NCBI GenBank assembly: GCA_963772825.1
Contig: CAVYYX010000006.1
Coordinates: 186,001-250,000 of the forward strand
DNA from: Desertimonas sp963772825
GTDB taxonomy: Bacteria; Actinomycetota; Acidimicrobiia; Acidimicrobiales; Ilumatobacteraceae
Reading direction: 5' to 3'
Length of the DNA stretch: 64,000 nt
Position numbers and translations under genes: made by a program. Positions 35,052 through 43,916 of the stretch are shown here, piece after piece. Numbering within the stretch: position 1 is the stretch's first letter; every line of letters starts with the position of its first letter. Under the pieces are notes generated by a model that did no database searches, was not told the DNA's origin, and saw nothing but the letters and a program-made list of their open reading frames with translations.

Positions 35052-36029
35052 TCAGCCCACATGAGCTGCTGCCCTCTCGCGTGCTGTCAACCGCTGCCCG
35101 AGCATGCGAGCCTGACGTCGATTCGGAAGATACTGGCGCAAGACCTGATAAGGGCGGGCTGTTGAGTACGAGAAGGTCATCGAGTATCGGTCACTCGTCA
35201 CTGGTGGCTTTGCCCGATGGAACAAATTACAGGTGTCTGCGAGGGCAGCGGTGAATGGAGGTCCGGTAACGCGATTCCACTCGCGGCTGTCTGCGAATGT
35301 CGCTATTCGTTGGTCGGCGACGAATCCCGATGAATACTTCAGTCCGACCTGGGCGCGCCGCGTTGCCTGACGATCAAGATATTCAAAGGGGCCGGCCTTA
35401 TCATCCACATCGTTCAAGTACACAATGAGTTTGATCGAGTTTCGATCTTCGATGTCGATATGCCACTGTCGCTCCCCAACGCAACGGGAATCGGCAAACT
35501 CCCGACGGACATAGACGCCAAGATATCGAAGCGGGCCTCCGAAATACCATTCACCCAGGGCGAGATTCTCCTCACAGAGGCCCCACCTCCACACTTCAAA
35601 ATCATCCAGAATCGTATCCAGCGGTAAGGCGACTTCGGTTTTTGTGGGTTCCGGAACAACCTTCGACAGCTGTTCTTTCATACTCAGTGCACGGCCCTGG
35701 ATTTCAACCGGAATGATCGTGGACAAATTTACGGTGGTCGCGAACTCCGTTTTCAGCTTGAACAGCGAGGCTGATGAATAACCGCCGATTGCGGTGACAG
35801 AGTTCCTGTCGAATGTGTCAACGGCATCGGAACGGGCTCGCTTCGAATCGAAGAATGAGCTATTCCTCACGATGCGCTTACCTTTTCCCCAGGCGCGCTC
35901 TGCGCGTCTTACAACCCTCACAACGCCTTCTCCTTGCTGGACAACGGCAGGAACGATACCGACAACCGTCCTCGAAACAACCGAACCGATCTCTGTGACT
36001 GGAATCTTAACCGGTGACCGTCCGCCCAT
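35052..36029 (-). CDS. 2-oxoglutarate/Fe(II)-dependent oxygenase-like protein
   Basis: This 325-residue protein resembles the phytanoyl-CoA-dioxygenase-like superfamily. The iron site is suggested by RQWHIDIED (His190, Asp192) and LFHRAKPP (His271), with Arg281 in SDRYSMTFSY as a 2-oxoglutarate ligand. KLIVYLNDVDDKAGPFEYL between them is the usual beta-helix strand. These enzymes hydroxylate small molecules or sugar derivatives. The DNA is clearly less GC-rich than its neighbours, suggesting transfer. The start at 36029 is the longest; a later start is possible. It may modify the polymer made by this locus. Confidence 0.7.
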   Translation of the reverse strand: MGGRSPVKIPVTEIGSVVSRTVVGIVPAVVQQGEGVVRVVRRAERAWGKGKRIVRNSSFFDSKRARSDAVDTFDRNSVTAIGGYSSASLFKLKTEFATTVNLSTIIPVEIQGRALSMKEQLSKVVPEPTKTEVALPLDTILDDFEVWRWGLCEENLALGEWYFGGPLRYLGVYVRREFADSRCVGERQWHIDIEDRNSIKLIVYLNDVDDKAGPFEYLDRQATRRAQVGLKYSSGFVADQRIATFADSREWNRVTGPPFTAALADTCNLFHRAKPPVTSDRYSMTFSYSTARPYQVLRQYLPNRRQARMLGQRLTARERAAAHVG

Positions 36030-36154
36030 ACGATCTCGAGGAGGACGACTAACGATGGGTACCCATCAGCACGGTTGCGAAACGTCTTGGCTCGGCACCG
36101 ACGTCTGACCAACAGGAATGACAGAGCTTGTCGTGGAGGCTAGTGAACGTGCGC

Positions 36155-37552
36155 TCAGCCAGCCCGCACCGCGGCGGCACCGCTGGCGATCAGGCAATCT
36201 GCCTGGCGGCGTCGCTCGTCCTCCCGCCGGTACATCAGCTTGATCAGTGGCCGGAGCACGATGTGGTCGAGAGTGCCGAGAAGAATGAGCAGGTCGGTCG
36301 CCAACGTCCAGTTCTGGACGTAGAACAGATCGAGGCGGATGTATGCCTCGAACGAGGGATTGTCCCTCGCTTCGACCTGCCACAGTCCGGTGATGCCCGG
36401 GCGCACCTGGTGTCGGGCGTTCAACTCCTCCGGGAACTCGGCGACCTCTCGAGGCAGCGCCGGCCTCGGTCCGACGAGGCTCATCGTCCCCGCCAGCACG
36501 TTGAACAACTGGGGCAATTCATCGAGGCTCGTCGCCCGCAGGATTCGCCCGATTCGAGTGATCCGGGGATCCTGTTCCATTTTGAACAGCGGACCCTTGC
36601 GTTCGTTGTCGGCCTCGAGTGCCGCCAGGCGTGCGTCCGCGTCCACCACCATGGAACGGAACTTGACCATCTCGAAGAGACGACCATCGCGTCCGACTCG
36701 CTGCTGCCGATAGAGCACCGGGCCGCCATCCTCGAGCTTGATCAGCAAGGCGATGAGTGCCAGTGCGGGTGCCATGATGAACGCGATCGCGCCCGACACG
36801 ACGACGTCGAACGCCCGCTTGATGGTCGCTTCCAAGCCGCTCAACGAGGCCGAGGACATCTCGAGAAGCGGTTGGTAGCCGATTGCGGTGGTGTGTACTC
36901 GTTTGAAGTCGATGCCGGACAGGCCAGGGTCGATGAACAGCGTGCGGCCATTTGCCCGTGCCTGCGCAGACAGATAGTTGAGCAGCCCCTTGTCGAGCTC
37001 GTTCGAGCAGAGAACGACGACGTCGACGTCCGCTGTCGCCAACACATCACTTGCCTGGTCGTAGGTCCCCTTCCAAAGTTGCGCCATCCCCGACGCGGCA
37101 GCTTCGTGTTGTTCGCCGATGACCGTCGTCACCCGCATCCCCAGTTCGGGATGGACGAGGAAGAGTTGGCTGAGGTCATTGGCGTGACGGCCCGTGCCGA
37201 CGACCGCCACTCGCATCGTGTAACGACCGCGCCGCCGCTCGGCGTTGAGGTAGGCGCGATATACGGAGCGCCACAACACCAGCACGACCAGGGCAATGGT
37301 GCCTGCGAAGACGAGGTTGATGAACCGGAGATTGGTTGGCGCCTTGCGGTCGATCACGAGTGCTATGGCCGACAGCGTGATCACCGCACGGAACAGGCGG
37401 CTGATCTCGATCGATCGCACGGTGATGACCTGCGCAGTCCACAAGCCATGGAGCCGCATCGACCACAGGCCGACGGCGACGAGCACGGCAGCTTCGACGA
37501 TCGCCTGGCTAGGGCTCCGCGGACCGTAGGAAGCGACGATGAGCAGGGGCAC
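36155..37552 (-). CDS. Polyprenyl-phosphate sugar-1-phosphate transferase (initiating glycosyltransferase)
   Basis: This enzyme moves a sugar phosphate from a nucleotide sugar onto undecaprenyl phosphate and starts polymer assembly at the membrane. The N-terminal half has several membrane helices and a CoA-binding-like domain (MRVAVVGTGRHANDLSQLF). The C-terminal bacterial sugar transferase domain has KRAFDVVVSGAIAFI, DGRLFEMVKFRSMVVDAD, ITRIGRILRATSLDELPQLF, GTMSLVGPRPALPREV and RPGITGLWQVEARD. The start at GTG 37552 cuts a helix: the frame codes for more hydrophobic residues upstream but shows no start. The true N-terminus is therefore upstream, possibly behind an indel. Confidence 0.92.
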   Translation of the reverse strand: MPLLIVASYGPRSPSQAIVEAAVLVAVGLWSMRLHGLWTAQVITVRSIEISRLFRAVITLSAIALVIDRKAPTNLRFINLVFAGTIALVVLVLWRSVYRAYLNAERRRGRYTMRVAVVGTGRHANDLSQLFLVHPELGMRVTTVIGEQHEAAASGMAQLWKGTYDQASDVLATADVDVVVLCSNELDKGLLNYLSAQARANGRTLFIDPGLSGIDFKRVHTTAIGYQPLLEMSSASLSGLEATIKRAFDVVVSGAIAFIMAPALALIALLIKLEDGGPVLYRQQRVGRDGRLFEMVKFRSMVVDADARLAALEADNERKGPLFKMEQDPRITRIGRILRATSLDELPQLFNVLAGTMSLVGPRPALPREVAEFPEELNARHQVRPGITGLWQVEARDNPSFEAYIRLDLFYVQNWTLATDLLILLGTLDHIVLRPLIKLMYRREDERRRQADCLIASGAAAVRAG

Positions 37553-38033
37553 AGCGAAGCCAACGAAGATGGCGATGGCATCTCCGGAGCGCAGGGCGAC
37601 CTGGAGCGGTTGCCTGGCTTGTGAGGTCTGCCTGGATTGACCTTGTGACCTGCGACGGCTGCCGATCGCGGCACCGCGAAACTTGGCAGGTAGCTGTCGG
37701 CCCTGGTATGGAAAGCCTGGTCGCTGAGCGCGTCAGTGGACGCGGCCCTTGTGTTGTCATCGATTTTCCGCCGTTGTCGAAGAACCGTTGGCTGACCGTC
37801 GAGAATGACGGTCAGCGAATCGGTGATGTCCGCCGTGCCGGTGCCGCCGGCACCGGGTCGATCAGAACCATATCACGCCTCTGTCGAATGTGAAGGAAAT
37901 ATCGCGACCGAAGTCAAGTCGGCCGGCGACTGTCCGCGGCTCTGATGGCGGATCCCGCTAACGCCGATTCGCACACAGCAAACTCGGCCCTACCTTCGGG
38001 GATCGGGGGCGACAAGTACCGCGTACCGGCGGT
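37553..38033. other. Gap of 481 bp between polysaccharide genes
   Basis: The right-hand part after about 37760 contains no convincing gene on either strand. The first 100-200 bases probably hold the missing N-terminus of the sugar transferase, read on the minus strand (residues such as VALRSGDAIAIFVGFAVPLL). The promoter of that gene should lie between about 37760 and 37950. A plus-strand frame at 37621-37893 has no recognisable similarity. Confidence 0.5.
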
Positions 38034-39059
38034 TCATACCGTGTAGCGCAGCTGGCTGTCGAGGATGCCGCGGTCGCGCAGCGCCTTGATCGTGCGCAGA
38101 CGGACGTACCGGCCGCCCGTCCAGTCGGACTCGCCGAGCCCGGCGCCGATGTAGGCGCGGTAGAGCTCTTCGATGCCCGCCCGCACTGTCCAAGTCGGGG
38201 CGTACCCGGGCAACGACGTCTCGATCTTGCCGAAGTCGACGCGGTAGTTCCGCGTGTCGGCGCCGACCCCCGGCGCGAACGACACCTCACAGTCCGGTAC
38301 AACCTCGGCGACAAGGTTGGCGACGTCGCGAATCTGGTAGTTCTCGCCGCTACGACCGACGTTGAACGCCTGGTCGTGGATCGCTTCGCGCGGCGCATCG
38401 ATGCAGGCGGCGAACGCCGCGATGATGTCACCGATGTGGACGAGCGGTCGCCACGCCGATCCGTCGCTGTTCATCTTCACCTGGCCGATCGTGACGGCGA
38501 GGCCGACGAGATCGTTGACGACGATGTCGGCGCGCAGCCGACGCGACACCCCGTAGGCGGTGGCGTTGCGCAGGTAGACGGGCGAGAACGAGTCGGACGC
38601 GAGCTCGGCGATCGCGTGCTCGACGCGCACCTTCGACTCGCCATAGGGCGTCACCGGGTGGAACGCCGACTCCTCGGTGAGCAGACCGCCGCCGCCGGCG
38701 CCGTAGAGGCTGCACGACGACGAGAACAGAAAGCGCTCGACGCCGGCGTCACGGGCCGCGGTGGCGAGGCGCACCGAGGCGTGCAGGTTGATGTCGTAGG
38801 TCAGCTCGGGGTCGAGGTCGCTAACCGGGTCGTTGGAGAGGGCGGCGAGGTGAATCACCGCGTCGGCGCCCTCGAGATCGGCGGCGGTCACGTCGCGCAG
38901 GTCGCGGCGCAGCTCGGGGAGCGGCTCTGGCGGCCTGACGAAATCGCACTCGTCGAAGAAGCCGACGTCGAGACCGACGACTTCGTGACCGCGCGCGACC
39001 AGGGCTGGTGCCATCTCGGCTCCGATGTACCCGAGGTGCCCGGTGAGCACGACCTTCAT
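38034..39059 (-). CDS. NAD-dependent epimerase/dehydratase (extended SDR)
   Basis: This 341-residue protein acts on a nucleotide sugar. It starts with the Rossmann motif MKVVLTGHLGYIGAEMAPAL. It has AVIHLAALSNDPVSDLD, the catalytic SSSCSLYG and YGESK (Tyr and Lys), NATAYGVSRRLRADIVVNDL, RPLVHIGDIIAAFAACID, and the C-terminal ENYQIRDVANLVAEVVPDC. The reaction, epimerisation, dehydration or reduction, cannot be set from sequence. The start ATG 39059 is preceded by a GGAGG-type site. It is the third gene of a block with the methyltransferase and PIG-L genes upstream. Confidence 0.9.
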   Translation of the reverse strand: MKVVLTGHLGYIGAEMAPALVARGHEVVGLDVGFFDECDFVRPPEPLPELRRDLRDVTAADLEGADAVIHLAALSNDPVSDLDPELTYDINLHASVRLATAARDAGVERFLFSSSCSLYGAGGGGLLTEESAFHPVTPYGESKVRVEHAIAELASDSFSPVYLRNATAYGVSRRLRADIVVNDLVGLAVTIGQVKMNSDGSAWRPLVHIGDIIAAFAACIDAPREAIHDQAFNVGRSGENYQIRDVANLVAEVVPDCEVSFAPGVGADTRNYRVDFGKIETSLPGYAPTWTVRAGIEELYRAYIGAGLGESDWTGGRYVRLRTIKALRDRGILDSQLRYTV

Positions 39060-39117
39060 GACGAAACCTCCATGACGAGACGGCGTTGTCCCAACAGATC
39101 TCCGAGCGGCGGCGGCA

Positions 39118-39786
39118 TTACTCGACCACCACCTTGGGCGCGTGGAACGCCTCGGCGAAGCCCGCCCGCGCGTTGCACTCGACGGCACGCAGCGCCATCG
39201 CTGCCAGGAACACTTCTGGCCGGAACCACCGGCGGGACCGTTGCGATCCGAAGTGCTCCATCAGCAACTCGACCTTGCGTTCGGCGACCGCCGCCGTCAA
39301 CGGCACGTAGAGGTTCGGGTGGCCGAGGTCTCCCTCGTACTTGGGGATCTCGTACTCGGCGATCAGGTGATCGCGAAACGTGTTCCAAGTCAGCTCGCCG
39401 ATCGTGCGGTGGTCCTGATGGGCATCGGCGCGCCGGTGCGTGAAGACGACGTCGGGGACGACACCAGACGCATCGAGGTCGGACTTGAGCTGCTCGCAGG
39501 CGTCTTTGACAGCGTCGACGGCCGCCGGGAAATAGCCGTCGCGAAACTTGTGCACCGTGACATGGACGGCCTCGGCGTCGGCGAGGAACGCCTCGGCGCT
39601 GGCGCGCGCCTCGTCGGCGCGCGTCCCGGACGCCGAGAAGGTGACCCAGTGCACCCGCGAGCTGGGACGCTCAGCGAGCAGCCGCAGCAGCGTGCCGCCA
39701 CACCCGATCTCGACGTCGTCGCTGTGCGCGCCCAGGCAGAGCATGGTGAGCGGCGCGCCGCTCGGACCCAGTCCGACACCGAGCAT
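39118..39786 (-). CDS. PIG-L/LmbE-family deacetylase
   Basis: This 222-residue zinc hydrolase is of the GlcNAc-deacetylase type. The metal motif is LGAHSDDVEIGCGG (AHxDD), and the third ligand region is FTHRRADAHQDHRTIGELTW. Members remove acetyl from amino sugars in mycothiol, GPI or polysaccharide precursors. The start ATG follows the methyltransferase stop with no gap (TAG-ATG), implying coupling. In this setting it most likely de-N-acetylates a sugar of the polymer. Confidence 0.9.
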   Translation of the reverse strand: MLGVGLGPSGAPLTMLCLGAHSDDVEIGCGGTLLRLLAERPSSRVHWVTFSASGTRADEARASAEAFLADAEAVHVTVHKFRDGYFPAAVDAVKDACEQLKSDLDASGVVPDVVFTHRRADAHQDHRTIGELTWNTFRDHLIAEYEIPKYEGDLGHPNLYVPLTAAVAERKVELLMEHFGSQRSRRWFRPEVFLAAMALRAVECNARAGFAEAFHAPKVVVE

Positions 39787-41088
39787 CTAAACCACCGTCG
39801 CTACGGGGATCGGGACGATGAACTGCGCGCCCCAGTCACGGCAGTGGGCGAGCTGGGCGAGGATCTCGTCGCGCAGATTCCACGGCAGGATCAAGATGTA
39901 GTCGGGCTTGACCTCGTCGATGCGGGCCGGATCGAGGATCGGGATGTGCGTGCCCGGCAGGAAGCGGCCGTGCTTGTAGGGGTTGCGGTCGACGGTGAAG
40001 TCCACGAAGTCGGTGCGAATGCCGCAGTAGTTCAGCAGCGTGTTGCCCTTGCCGGGGGCGCCGTAGCCGACGATTGTGCGACCGTCGCGCTTGAGCGCGA
40101 TGAGCAGCTCGAGCAACGCTCGCTTCGTCTCGCGGACCCGCTCCTCGAACCGGCCGTAGGTCGCGACGTCGTGATAGCCGCCGGCGATCTCGCGGTCGCG
40201 GAGCTCGAGCAACCGCTCGGTCGGCGGGCGACTCTCGTCGGCGGCGTGGCGGGCGTGGATGCGCAGCGATCCGCCGTGGGTCCACAGCTCCTCGACATCG
40301 AAGATCGTCATCCCGTGCCCGGCGAAGATCGCCTCGGCGCTGGCGAGCGTGAAGTAGCAGAAGTGCTCGTGGTAGATCGTGTCGAACTGGTTCTCCTCGA
40401 TCATGCGCAGGGCGTGGGGGAACTCGATGGTGACGGATCCGTGCGGCTTGAGGATGTGGGGGATGCCGGCGACGAAGTCGTTGAGGTCCGGCACCTGGGC
40501 GAGGACGTTGTTCCCGAGCACGAGGTCGGCCAGCTGACCACGGGCGGCGAGCTCCTTGGCCTTCGCCTCCCCGAAGAACGACGTGTCGGTCGGCACGCCC
40601 TTGTCTCGCGCCGCCTCGGACACGTTCTCCGACGGTTCGATGCCGAGGCACGGGATCCCGCGCTCGACGAAGTATTGAAGTAGATATCCGTCGTTGCTCG
40701 CCAGCTCGACGACGAAGCTGTCGTGACCGAGCCCGAGGCGGTCGGTCATCGCCGAGACGTACGAGTTGGCGTGCTCGAGCCAGCTCGTCGAGTACGACGA
40801 GTAGTAGGCGTACTCGGTGAAGATCGACTCGGCCGTTACGTAGTCGTTGATCTGCACCAGCAGGCAGTTGGCGCACACCCTGACGTGGAGCGGGTAGAAG
40901 GGCTCCATCGCGTCGAGCTGCTCGGCGGTGAGGAAGCTCTCACAGAGCGGTGACATGCCGAGGTCGACAACCGGGTCCCGCACGAGCGTGCCGCAAAATC
41001 GACACGGGAAGGCATGTGGATCGTTGCTGTCGACTGCCGTGCTGGCCTCGCCCGCCGTGATGATGGTTCGCTCGCTTCGCTCGCTCAC
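39787..41088 (-). CDS. SAM-dependent C-methyltransferase with N-terminal zinc domain
   Basis: This 433-residue protein has the three-part layout of sugar C-methyltransferases. An N-terminal zinc module has CRFCG and VCANCLLVQINDYV. The SAM domain has VVELASNDGYLLQYFVERGI and LVLGNNVLAQVPDLNDFV, and a C-terminal domain has IVGYGAPGKGNTLLNYCGI and YILILPWNLRDEI. Such enzymes methylate dTDP- or CDP-linked ketosugars. The start GTG 41088 gives VSERSERT, encoded by a GAGCGAAGCGAGCGAAC repeat, so the first few residues may not be native. It is the first gene of the three-gene block. Confidence 0.9.
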   Translation of the reverse strand: MSERSERTIITAGEASTAVDSNDPHAFPCRFCGTLVRDPVVDLGMSPLCESFLTAEQLDAMEPFYPLHVRVCANCLLVQINDYVTAESIFTEYAYYSSYSTSWLEHANSYVSAMTDRLGLGHDSFVVELASNDGYLLQYFVERGIPCLGIEPSENVSEAARDKGVPTDTSFFGEAKAKELAARGQLADLVLGNNVLAQVPDLNDFVAGIPHILKPHGSVTIEFPHALRMIEENQFDTIYHEHFCYFTLASAEAIFAGHGMTIFDVEELWTHGGSLRIHARHAADESRPPTERLLELRDREIAGGYHDVATYGRFEERVRETKRALLELLIALKRDGRTIVGYGAPGKGNTLLNYCGIRTDFVDFTVDRNPYKHGRFLPGTHIPILDPARIDEVKPDYILILPWNLRDEILAQLAHCRDWGAQFIVPIPVATVV

Positions 41089-41414
41089 GGCCGGGAGGGT
41101 ACCGCTGTCCTGCCCCCACGGGCGGCGCCTCTGAAACATCTTGGTGCTGAGAAGTGGTCGCCGAGCAGTGAACGGACCGCGCGTGGCTCGAAGGTCTGCG
41201 TCGCGAACGACGACGGTGCGAGCAGCAGGTCGCCTGCCATCTCGCGCAAGCTGGAACGGAACCTGGCGTCGAGCGGCACCTTGCACCCGAATTCGGCCGG
41301 TCCACGATCGACGCCGGAAGGTAGCGCCGCGGACTCCAGGTGGCAATCCGTAGGCTGCGCGGTACCGTGTCTGGGCCATCAACGCAGGGTGGTGGCCTGA
41401 TAGAAGGACAGCGG
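41089..41414. other. Divergent promoter region of 326 bp
   Basis: It lies between the methyltransferase (leftward) and the acyltransferase (rightward), so it must hold both promoters. I see no gene or clear operator. Frames that cross it, on both strands, have no recognisable protein similarity. Confidence 0.45.
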
Positions 41415-42266
41415 GTGGCGGCCAACCTCGCCTCGATCGCGGCAGCCGATGTTCCGGCTGTCGCTCAGTTCATGCACACTCATCTGAACTCTCGCGTCAG
41501 CGCGACTGCGTGGAGCCGGGCGTTGGACGTTCCATGGCGAGTGGAACCGCCCAACCACGGGTTTCACCTGCGCGACAACGGCGCGGTCGTCGGCGCCTAT
41601 GTCGCCTACTACTCCGATCGCTTGATTGGCGGCAGGCAGGAGCGTTTCTGCAACCTCGGGGCCTGGTGCGTCCTCGAGGAGTATCGGTCCCAGGGTTTGC
41701 GCCTGCTGACCTCGCTGCTGGCGCAGGACGGCTACCACTTCACCGACTTCTCACCGAGCGGCAACGTCGTCGAGCTCAACCGACGCTTGAAATTCAGCGA
41801 CCTCGACACCACGACGGCGCTGCTCCCCAACCTGCCGACGATGCCGGGGCGATGCCGCATCGCTGCCGACCCCGATGTTCTCGCCAAGACACTCACCGGC
41901 GCGGACCGGCAGATCTACCTGGATCACTGCGACACGCAGGCGGCGATGCATGTCACGATCAGCTCGGGCGATGAATCGTGCTACGTCATCTTCCGCAAGG
42001 ACACACGCAAGCGACTGCGTGTATTCGCTTCGATCCTGCATGTCAGCAACCCAGAGTTGTTCCGACGGTTCGCTCGGCACCTCGGTACCTACCTGCTGAC
42101 CCATCATGGTGCCGCTGCAACCCTCGTCGAACTGCGAGTCGCTGGCGGCAAGCCGGCCGGCTCGGTGACCTTGTCGAGATCACGACCGAAGATGTTCAAG
42201 AGCCCCCATCTTCAAGCCGACGACATCGACTACCTCTACAGCGAGCTGACGTGTCTGGCGTGGTAA
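41415..42266 (+). CDS. GNAT-like acyltransferase of the polysaccharide cassette
   Basis: This 283-residue protein looks like the long GNAT-type acyltransferases found in polysaccharide clusters. The N-terminal GNAT part has NHGFHLRDNGAVVGAYVAYY, FCNLGAWCVLEEYRSQGLRL and YHFTDFSPSGNVVELNRRL. The second half, with CYVIFRKDTRKRLRVFASIL, resembles a second acyltransferase-like fold. GTG 41415 is preceded by AAGGA at a good distance; an earlier start at 41340 is possible. Its end overlaps the decarboxylase start, so they are coupled. It may be the enzyme that transfers the carrier-bound group. Confidence 0.65.
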   Translation: MAANLASIAAADVPAVAQFMHTHLNSRVSATAWSRALDVPWRVEPPNHGFHLRDNGAVVGAYVAYYSDRLIGGRQERFCNLGAWCVLEEYRSQGLRLLTSLLAQDGYHFTDFSPSGNVVELNRRLKFSDLDTTTALLPNLPTMPGRCRIAADPDVLAKTLTGADRQIYLDHCDTQAAMHVTISSGDESCYVIFRKDTRKRLRVFASILHVSNPELFRRFARHLGTYLLTHHGAAATLVELRVAGGKPAGSVTLSRSRPKMFKSPHLQADDIDYLYSELTCLAW

Positions 42267-43549
42267 CCGAGGGTACTCTGGTCGGGGAAGGGGGTCGGAA
42301 GTCCGATCACGGGCGTTGCGATGGCGCGAACCCGACGCGACGGCCGAACTTCGCCACCCGCGACGGACAGCTCGCCATCGGAGGGATGACGGTCGAGCGG
42401 TTGGCGCAACGGGTCGGCAGTACTCCTTTCTTCGCCTACGATCGCGCCCTCCTCGACGAGCGCATCGCGTTGCTACGCGCCAACCTGCCGGCGGACATCG
42501 AGATCAGCTACGCCGTGAAAGCCAACCCGATGCCCGCGCTGGTACAACATCTCAGTGGAGTCGTCGACTCGCTCGATGTCGCCTCCGGGGCCGAGTTGCG
42601 AGTGGCTTTGGATACGCCGCTGTCGCCGTCGAGAGTCAGCTTCGCGGGGCCTGGTAAGTCGCATGCCGAGCTGAGCCAAGCCATCGCCGCCGGGGTGGTC
42701 ATCGAGGTCGAGTCGCCGACAGAGGCGGCCCGGGTCGTGAACCTCGGCACCCAATTCGGCATCCGACCACAGGTCGCCATCCGCGTCAACCCTGACTTCG
42801 AGGTGAAGGGATCCGGGATGCGCATGGGTGGGGGGGCGCAGCAGTTCGGCATCGATGCTGAGGACGTGACACCGCTGATGGCCCGCCTCGCCCATGAGGA
42901 AATCGACCTTGTTGGGTTCCACCTATTCGCCGGTTCACAGAACCTGCACGCAGACATCCTCATGGAAGCTCAGCGCCGAACCGTTGAACTGCTCCTCCGT
43001 CTCGCTGCCGATGCTCCCGCGGCCACGACCTACCTCAATCTCGGCGGCGGATTCGGAATTCCCTACTACGAGAAAGACACGCCTCTGGACATCGCAGCGA
43101 TCGGTGCCAACTTGCGTCAACTGATGGCCGACAAGGTTCGGGAGGCGCTGCCAGATGCCCGTGTGCTCATCGAGCTCGGCCGGTACATCGTGGGCGAGTG
43201 CGGCGTGTACGTGACCCGTGTGGTCGACCGCAAGATCTCACGCGGTAAGACCTTCCTCGTGGTCGACGGCGGGATGCATCACCAGCTCGCTGCGTCGGGC
43301 AACTTCGGTCAGGTGATCCGGCGCAACTATCCGATGGTGGTTGGCAACCGGATCGACGAGGAAGCGTGTGAATCGGCTCAGGTCGTCGGTTGCCTCTGTA
43401 CGCCCTTGGATCTGCTTGGTGACAACGTGACGTTGCCGACTGCTGACGTCGGCGACTTGATCGTTCTGTTCCAGGCCGGTGCCTACGGCCTAACGGCGAG
43501 TCCGACGTCCTTCCTCAGCCATCCGCTTCCTCTGGAGGTGCTCGTGTGA
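42251..43549 (+). CDS. PLP-dependent decarboxylase, fold III (DAP/ornithine decarboxylase-like)
   Basis: This 432-residue enzyme belongs to the group 2 amino acid decarboxylases. The cofactor Lys is in EISYAVKANPMPAL, followed by LDVASGAELRVALD, FAGPGKSHAEL, HLFAGSQNLHADIL, LNLGGGFGIPYY and the C-terminal LIELGRYIVGECGVY, RGKTFLVVDGGMHH and CTPLDLLGDNV. CTPLD supplies the active-site Cys and Asp. It is closest to versions found beside acyl carrier proteins and AMP ligases in exopolysaccharide (exosortase-type) clusters. The substrate may be an amino acid tethered to the ACP encoded next, rather than a free amino acid. Confidence 0.88.
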   Translation: MSGVVTEGTLVGEGGRKSDHGRCDGANPTRRPNFATRDGQLAIGGMTVERLAQRVGSTPFFAYDRALLDERIALLRANLPADIEISYAVKANPMPALVQHLSGVVDSLDVASGAELRVALDTPLSPSRVSFAGPGKSHAELSQAIAAGVVIEVESPTEAARVVNLGTQFGIRPQVAIRVNPDFEVKGSGMRMGGGAQQFGIDAEDVTPLMARLAHEEIDLVGFHLFAGSQNLHADILMEAQRRTVELLLRLAADAPAATTYLNLGGGFGIPYYEKDTPLDIAAIGANLRQLMADKVREALPDARVLIELGRYIVGECGVYVTRVVDRKISRGKTFLVVDGGMHHQLAASGNFGQVIRRNYPMVVGNRIDEEACESAQVVGCLCTPLDLLGDNVTLPTADVGDLIVLFQAGAYGLTASPTSFLSHPLPLEVLV

Positions 43550-43617
43550 GCCAGCACGAAGAACGAGCGAACCATCCTGACAACGGTGCACCGACGGGAG
43601 CACAGAAGGGAACCAGC

Positions 43618-43875
43618 GTGACCGAGTCGTCCGCGTTCGATGTTGTCAAGGCGACCGTCATCGAGACGCTCGACTTGCAGGACCGCGAGGCGACAATCTC
43701 GCACGACACTCTGCTGTTCGGAAGCATGCCGGAGCTCGATTCGCTGGCACTCGTCGACTTGATCAGCGCCCTCGAAGTTCGGTTCGGATTCGAGATGGAC
43801 GGCGAAGACATCTCCGCGGAGGTGTTCGAGAGCGTCGGAAGTCTCGCGGCTCACATCGATCAACGACTGAGCTGA
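43618..43875 (+). CDS. Acyl carrier protein
   Basis: The 85-residue protein has the carrier fold, with the phosphopantetheine Ser in MPELDSLALVDLISALEVR. FGFEMDGEDISAEVFESVGS and LAAHIDQRL follow. GTG 43618 has GAAGGGAA in front of it and gives the normal ACP size. Another GTG at 43546 overlaps the decarboxylase stop (GTGA) and would add 24 polar residues. It should carry an acyl or aminoacyl group loaded by the AMP ligase on the opposite strand at 43917-45313. Confidence 0.87.
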   Translation: MTESSAFDVVKATVIETLDLQDREATISHDTLLFGSMPELDSLALVDLISALEVRFGFEMDGEDISAEVFESVGSLAAHIDQRLS

Positions 43876-43916
43876 CGCCTGGGTCAGCGCGTTCGGGGCT
43901 GGCGGTCGAGAACGCC

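Noticed and set aside
36128..37624. 498-codon plus-strand frame opposite the sugar transferase
   Set aside because: Antisense of a clear initiating transferase; translation is rich in Arg, Asp, Gly and His without motifs.
37621..37893. 90-codon plus-strand frame in the gap before the epimerase gene
   Set aside because: No similarity or ribosome-binding site, and it overlaps the likely N-terminus of the sugar transferase on the other strand.
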